64,000 nt of DNA from Protea cynaroides (taxonomy: Eukaryota > Streptophyta > Magnoliopsida > Proteales > Proteaceae). This document shows positions 61,001-64,000 of the stretch, one piece after another. The stretch lies in the NCBI GenBank assembly GCA_028583415.1, contig CM053275.1, positions 4,881,040-4,945,039 of the forward strand. The letters are read 5' to 3'. The notes beneath the pieces are model-generated. The model had not been told where the DNA came from. It ran no database searches and saw nothing but the letters and a program-made list of their open reading frames with translations. The position numbers and the translations under genes are program-made. Positions within the stretch are counted from its first letter, which is position 1, and each line of letters begins with the position of its first letter.

Positions 61001-61507
61001 AGATATCACTTCGATGCTCGTCGTCCCATGCTCCGTTCTAGTGTCATGAACCGCAATAACAGGGTCCTCTCTGCTCGACGGCAAATCCTCAGTTTGAACA
61101 ATGGAAACCCTAGATTCCATCGTTTCAATTATTTCTTTGGAATCGACATCCGGCGAAACACTAACTTTTTCGCATTTCACATTCTCTGTTTCTACATGTT
61201 CAGCTACATAAACAACATTTGTACCAGTTGAGTTTAAATCCCCCAAGTCCCCATCTGGAAAACTGAGTTCAGGTTTGGCCTCCATTTCCCCACCGACGAG
61301 CTCAGGGAAAACAATAAAATCCCCCGACCCAGCAGCCGTTGTCGTCAAACACTCGGTACCATCAATTCCAGCAACGGAGCGATGCTCACCAGGCGTAGCT
61401 CCAGAAACCCTATTTACATCGGGATGTTCCACGACGTAGCTAGGTAAATCAGCAGCGATATCAGACTTCCTATCTAATTCACACTCGCTGTTCATCACAG
61501 ATATCAT
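52002..61507 (-). CDS. PWWP domain-containing protein (plant PDP family)
   Basis: Two exons, 61507-60196 and 54565-52002 (TGA at 52002-52004), joined by a GT..AG intron of 5630 bp that completes an Ala codon, give 1291 residues. An acidic N-terminal region is followed by a PWWP domain (about 222-285; GDMVWGKVKSHPWWPGHI, then FFGDSSYGWF) and a conserved helical region. Lys/Glu-rich linkers follow, including KKKKKKKKE, then an RRM-like segment (about 995-1071; TILVIKFPPKTALPSVPELK to NVKYYLRDV) and a Pro/Asn/Thr-rich end. This order is typical of plant PDP proteins. PWWP domains read methylated histone tails on nucleosomes, and PDPs belong to the nuclear PEAT complex with ARID, EPCR and TRB proteins (family knowledge). 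The intron carries MITEs and a Pack-MULE but the frame is intact. A (GA)n tract lies in the likely 5' leader. Confidence 0.9.
55525..56072. mobile_element. hAT-type MITE, ~548 bp, in the PWWP intron
   Basis: Ends CATAGTTATCAAAGCTTCGC and, inverted, CATAGTTATTGAAGC. The flanks ATCAATAG and ATAAATAT agree at 6 of 8 bases, fitting a decayed 8-bp duplication. The interior has AGGCGTGGCC and GCGCCTTGACAACTATG motifs shared with the 104-bp element nearby. Confidence 0.65.
56677..56780. mobile_element. hAT-type MITE, 104 bp, with perfect 8-bp target duplication
   Basis: CTTTCTAT at 56669-56676 and 56781-56788 flank an element starting CATAGTTGTTAGGGCG and ending GCCTTGACAACTACG. It is GC-rich and related to the ends of the 548-bp element. 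Confidence 0.85.
57404..57585. repeat. Tandem repeat of ~98 bp inside the Pack-MULE
   Basis: CTAACTGTAACACTCTCCTA begins at 57404 and again at 57502, each followed by TTATTTTTCTCCCAAAATCT and ACCCACATATGTCTAAGC. The second copy has a short internal deletion. Confidence 0.8.
57942..58041 (+). pseudogene. Captured first exon of a type-A cytokinin response regulator
   Basis: From the ATG at 57942 the translation reads MGMATEAKFHVLAVDDSHID then RKLIEKLLKNSSY. This matches the receiver-domain start of type-A response regulators of the ARR8/ARR9 kind, including the acidic pair VDDS. The exon ends at a good donor site (C|GTATGT at 58042), where the known genes have an intron. The later exons with the phosphoacceptor Asp and the conserved Lys are missing, so no working receiver is encoded. 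About 150 bp upstream looks like the original 5' leader (CT-rich). The ATG frame remains open to a TGA at 58065-58067. Confidence 0.85.
60109..60134. repeat. (TA)n microsatellite in the PWWP intron
   Basis: About 26 bp of TA repeats, some 60 bp inside the donor splice site. Confidence 0.9.
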
Positions 61508-61749
61508 GACAAGAGAGGGAGAGAAAAAAAACCGAAAAACAAAAATCCGTAGCTTCGTTTACGAATCCCAAATGGTTATAAGCCATACCTCTTAAGCTGG
61601 TCCCCGAATCAAATGCAATCGATAAAAGCAACTCATTTCTACCATTCTCAAACGGAAAACAACTCTCTGCGAAAACGTAAACTAAAAAGCAAATTGATTC
61701 GATGACCCAAAATCTAAACCCTAGAGCACAGATAGAGCGTCTCTTGTGC

Positions 61750-61753
<4 letters not shown>

Positions 61754-61784
<31 letters not shown>
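61754..61784. repeat. (GA)n tract in the PWWP 5' leader or promoter
   Basis: About 30 bp of GA repeats some 250 bp upstream of the ATG. GA/CT tracts are common in plant core promoters and leaders. Confidence 0.8.
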
Positions 61785-61786
<2 letters not shown>

Positions 61787-62562
61787 GGGTACGGTTTCGG
61801 GAGGTTTCGCCTTCGGCTTTCCCCGTCTTTTTGTCACGAGATTTAAGTCCAGTTGGTGAGGTTCGCAGTAAAATGTGAAAAACTTAATGAGCATTGGAAG
61901 TTACAGAAAACGTATGACCGCCTTTTATTTATTTGACCAGGACTACAATTTACCCAATTCTGCAATGGATTTTTTTACAAACAAAACATCATCATTTATT
62001 TATATTTTATACCGAAATTTTCAATTCAATCCCATTTTTTATGAGGAGAGAGTGTAGTAATACTACTCATAAAATTAAAATAAAAATAAAAATAAAAATA
62101 AAAATAAAAATAAATTTTGCAATAAACTTTGAAATAAAATATGGGACTGAGAGGAGTATATTAGAATCTTATACATTAGTGAAAAAAATAAAGACTACAA
62201 AAACAATCAATAGCTGACCACTTGAAAAAAAAAGAGAGATAGAAGTACACATGGCTTCCTTTTTGCTTCATGAGTGGGATTTTCTTTAGTGATTGCCAAA
62301 TGATAGTGAGATCTTAGTCACTCATAGTGCATCGACATGCGTTCTGATGCGTTATGAGCGGTCAAGATCCTCACTGCTAAGTTACAGCCAAACTGAGGAT
62401 CCTTACACTGTGAGACTCGCGTTCGAAATCTTTTTTTAATCCGAATTCATCTTGTGCCAGGTCTCAACACTTCAACTGATGGAGCACCTGATGTGGACAC
62501 GATGGTGGTATCCGAATTTTAGGTGAGTCTTCACTATGTGTACATGGTAGTATAAGGTGTCT
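61785..62562. other. PWWP upstream flank
   Basis: AT-rich, with an (AAAAT)n run at 62070-62113. No gene is supported. Confidence 0.5.
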
Positions 62563-62849
62563 TAGGCCCCGTTTGATAACACTCCAGCTCCCATGGAGCT
62601 ACTTCTGGTCCGGAATTATTTTCTATTTCTTCTCCAGAGTCAGGATTTTTTGAATAGAATGTTGTTTGATAACGCTGCTCCAAAATCAAAAAACTATGTT
62701 TCCAGAATACTGTTTGATGGTGGTGGTGGTGGGAGTATTGGTGGCGGTGGGGGGGGGGGTGGTAATGGTGGCACTACTGGTGGGTGGTGGTAGAGGCGGG
62801 GGTGGTGGGTGGTGGTGATGGAGATGGGTGGTGGGTGGGTGGTGGTGGT
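62563..62849. repeat. hAT-like MITE end merging into a GGT-rich low-complexity tract
   Basis: TAGGCCCCGTTTGATAAC at 62563 is a common terminal sequence of plant hAT MITEs. From about 62709 the sequence becomes (GGT)n and (GGTGG)n with a run of ten or more G. No matching right end of the MITE is seen before the LTR that follows. Confidence 0.5.
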
Positions 62850-64000
62850 TGTCACACCCCAATTCCGACTGAACCAGAAGTGTGAGTGAACCATCACTGA
62901 ACCAACGGTTTACACCAGGATCTCAATAAGACCGTGTCCACTCATACAAATCATTGCACATAACCACAATCAGAATATAATAAATACAGCGGAAGTCTTA
63001 AATAAAATGAACTGAGTAGTATATTGATAAATTTAAATAAAATATCAAGTTATTCAAATTCTCAAACTTAAATAAATATTTTTACATCACTGTATTTCCA
63101 ACCGAAAATAAATAGAATAAATTAAAATCAAATCCTCAAGGTACACGCAGAAAGGGCACTCGCATGAAGCGTCACGCTCGTCCTCTCCTGCTTGCACGTC
63201 TAGGGCAGCCACGCCTCCATACACTAGGGCGTCCACGTAATCCTCCACTGTGTAACCTGCATCAACATCTAAAAACATGTATATATACAAGGGTGAGCTC
63301 ACAACTTAACTCAGTAAGACAATCAGACAATGCAACAAACATATGCATGAGTAACATTCACATCATGGTCTGGTTTAAATTTACAATGTGTTATAGAAAG
63401 GATTGGAGACCACCGCACCTCTATACACGAGTGTATGAAGCCGCCCAATGGATCAAACACCACTGCCGTCCCACATGCACCCTATCATGGAATAGAGATA
63501 GAGCTAAGGTGTCCGGATCAAACACCACCAACACCTCCCCTGATACTCTACCCATACCAACACGTAAGCTCCTATTGGCGAGGGCTTGCAAACTGGGCTC
63601 GCAACTAACCAATCCTATATGTCATCACAGTAGGCCCTATCCCAGCACAGCTCCCTACGGCATAGAGATAGAGCTAGAGTCTAGTGGCAGGCTGGAGACC
63701 ACAGTGCCACTTCCTCCCCCTGATACCCTACCCGCACCAAGCATGCTAAGACAGAACGATACGCACCATAGGCCCTATCCCAACACAGCTCCCTACGACA
63801 TAGAGATAGAGCTAGAGTCTAGTGGTCAGGCCGAAGACCACAGTGCCACTTCCTCCCCCTGATACCCTATCCGCACCAAACATGCTAAGATAGAACAATA
63901 CGAAAAAGTGCTAGTGTGAGGAATGATCCCAGACCTCCAATCCTTCCATTCCACACACCAACGAAAACAATCACATGCCTAACAGTCACAACCTAGCATA
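62850..64000. mobile_element. LTR retrotransposon (probably Gypsy) LTR, truncated by the window end
   Basis: It starts TGTCACACCCCAATTCC, a frequent LTR start in plant Ty3/Gypsy elements. CAGCGGAAG (62990) and GTGAGCTCACAAC..CTCAGTAAG (63293-63319) follow, motifs I associate with the same LTR type. The far end and the internal region are not in the window, so class and strand are uncertain. Confidence 0.5.
63633..63904. repeat. Tandem repeat of 138 bp within the LTR
   Basis: The unit starting GGCCCTATCCCARCACAGCT lies at 63633 and 63771. Both contain CATAGAGATAGAGCTAGAGT and CCACTTCCTCCCCCTGATAC. A more diverged, partial copy precedes them at about 63408-63600. Confidence 0.85.

Noticed and set aside
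62709..62850. Glycine-rich or proline-rich coding potential in the GGT tract
   Set aside because: It is a simple repeat; any open frame is a by-product of the triplet pattern.

Overview
This window is nuclear DNA from a flowering plant. The evidence is GT..AG introns of up to about 7.6 kb, plant-specific proteins (a phi-class glutathione S-transferase, a plant PWWP-domain protein, an SRC2-like C2 protein, DEG14, ATG18a), a eukaryotic tRNA-Ser, and many plant transposon types (Copia, hAT, Mutator, tRNA-derived SINEs, MITEs). I cannot name the species; it looks like a dicot with AT-rich intergenic DNA. No bacterial operons, CRISPR arrays or viral genes were seen.

Layout. (1) 1-12252, plus strand: the 3' part of a DEG14 (DegP/HtrA-like) protease gene, six exons visible. 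Intron sequence at 1-1207 holds one end of a minus-strand Copia-like element. The 7.6-kb intron between 2658 and 10280 holds a second Copia-like remnant that is itself split by a 5.2-kb hAT transposon with a broken transposase gene. (2) 12253-18950: intergenic DNA with a tRNA-Ser(TGA) gene at 14854-14935, SINEs, a 145-bp tandem repeat and small MITEs. (3) 18951-19707, minus: a phi-class GST. (4) About 19.9-44.8 kb: a direct tandem duplication of an 11-12 kb segment, each unit carrying an apparently intact four-exon ATG18a gene on the minus strand (23005-29532 and 35066-41320). A solo LTR is shared by both units, so it predates the duplication. Several MITEs and an organelle-like fragment are found in only one unit, so they are probably later. 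(5) 46167-47087, minus: a single-exon SRC2-like gene. (6) 52002-61507, minus: a two-exon PWWP-domain gene encoding 1291 aa. Its 5.6-kb intron carries hAT MITEs and a 1.7-kb Pack-MULE that has picked up the first exon of a type-A response regulator. (7) 61508-64000: promoter region, a G-rich repeat and a retrotransposon LTR that runs off the window.

The genes do not form a functional cluster; they are ordinary single-gene neighbours. The interest lies in the layering of mobile elements. Exact target-site duplications and a paralogous empty site allow relative dating: solo LTR, then segment duplication, then a Mutator-like MITE, then an hAT MITE inside it. I found no clearly new biological system. 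The best candidates for follow-up are the Pack-MULE with the response-regulator exon and the two ATG18a copies, whose promoter regions now differ by transposon insertions.
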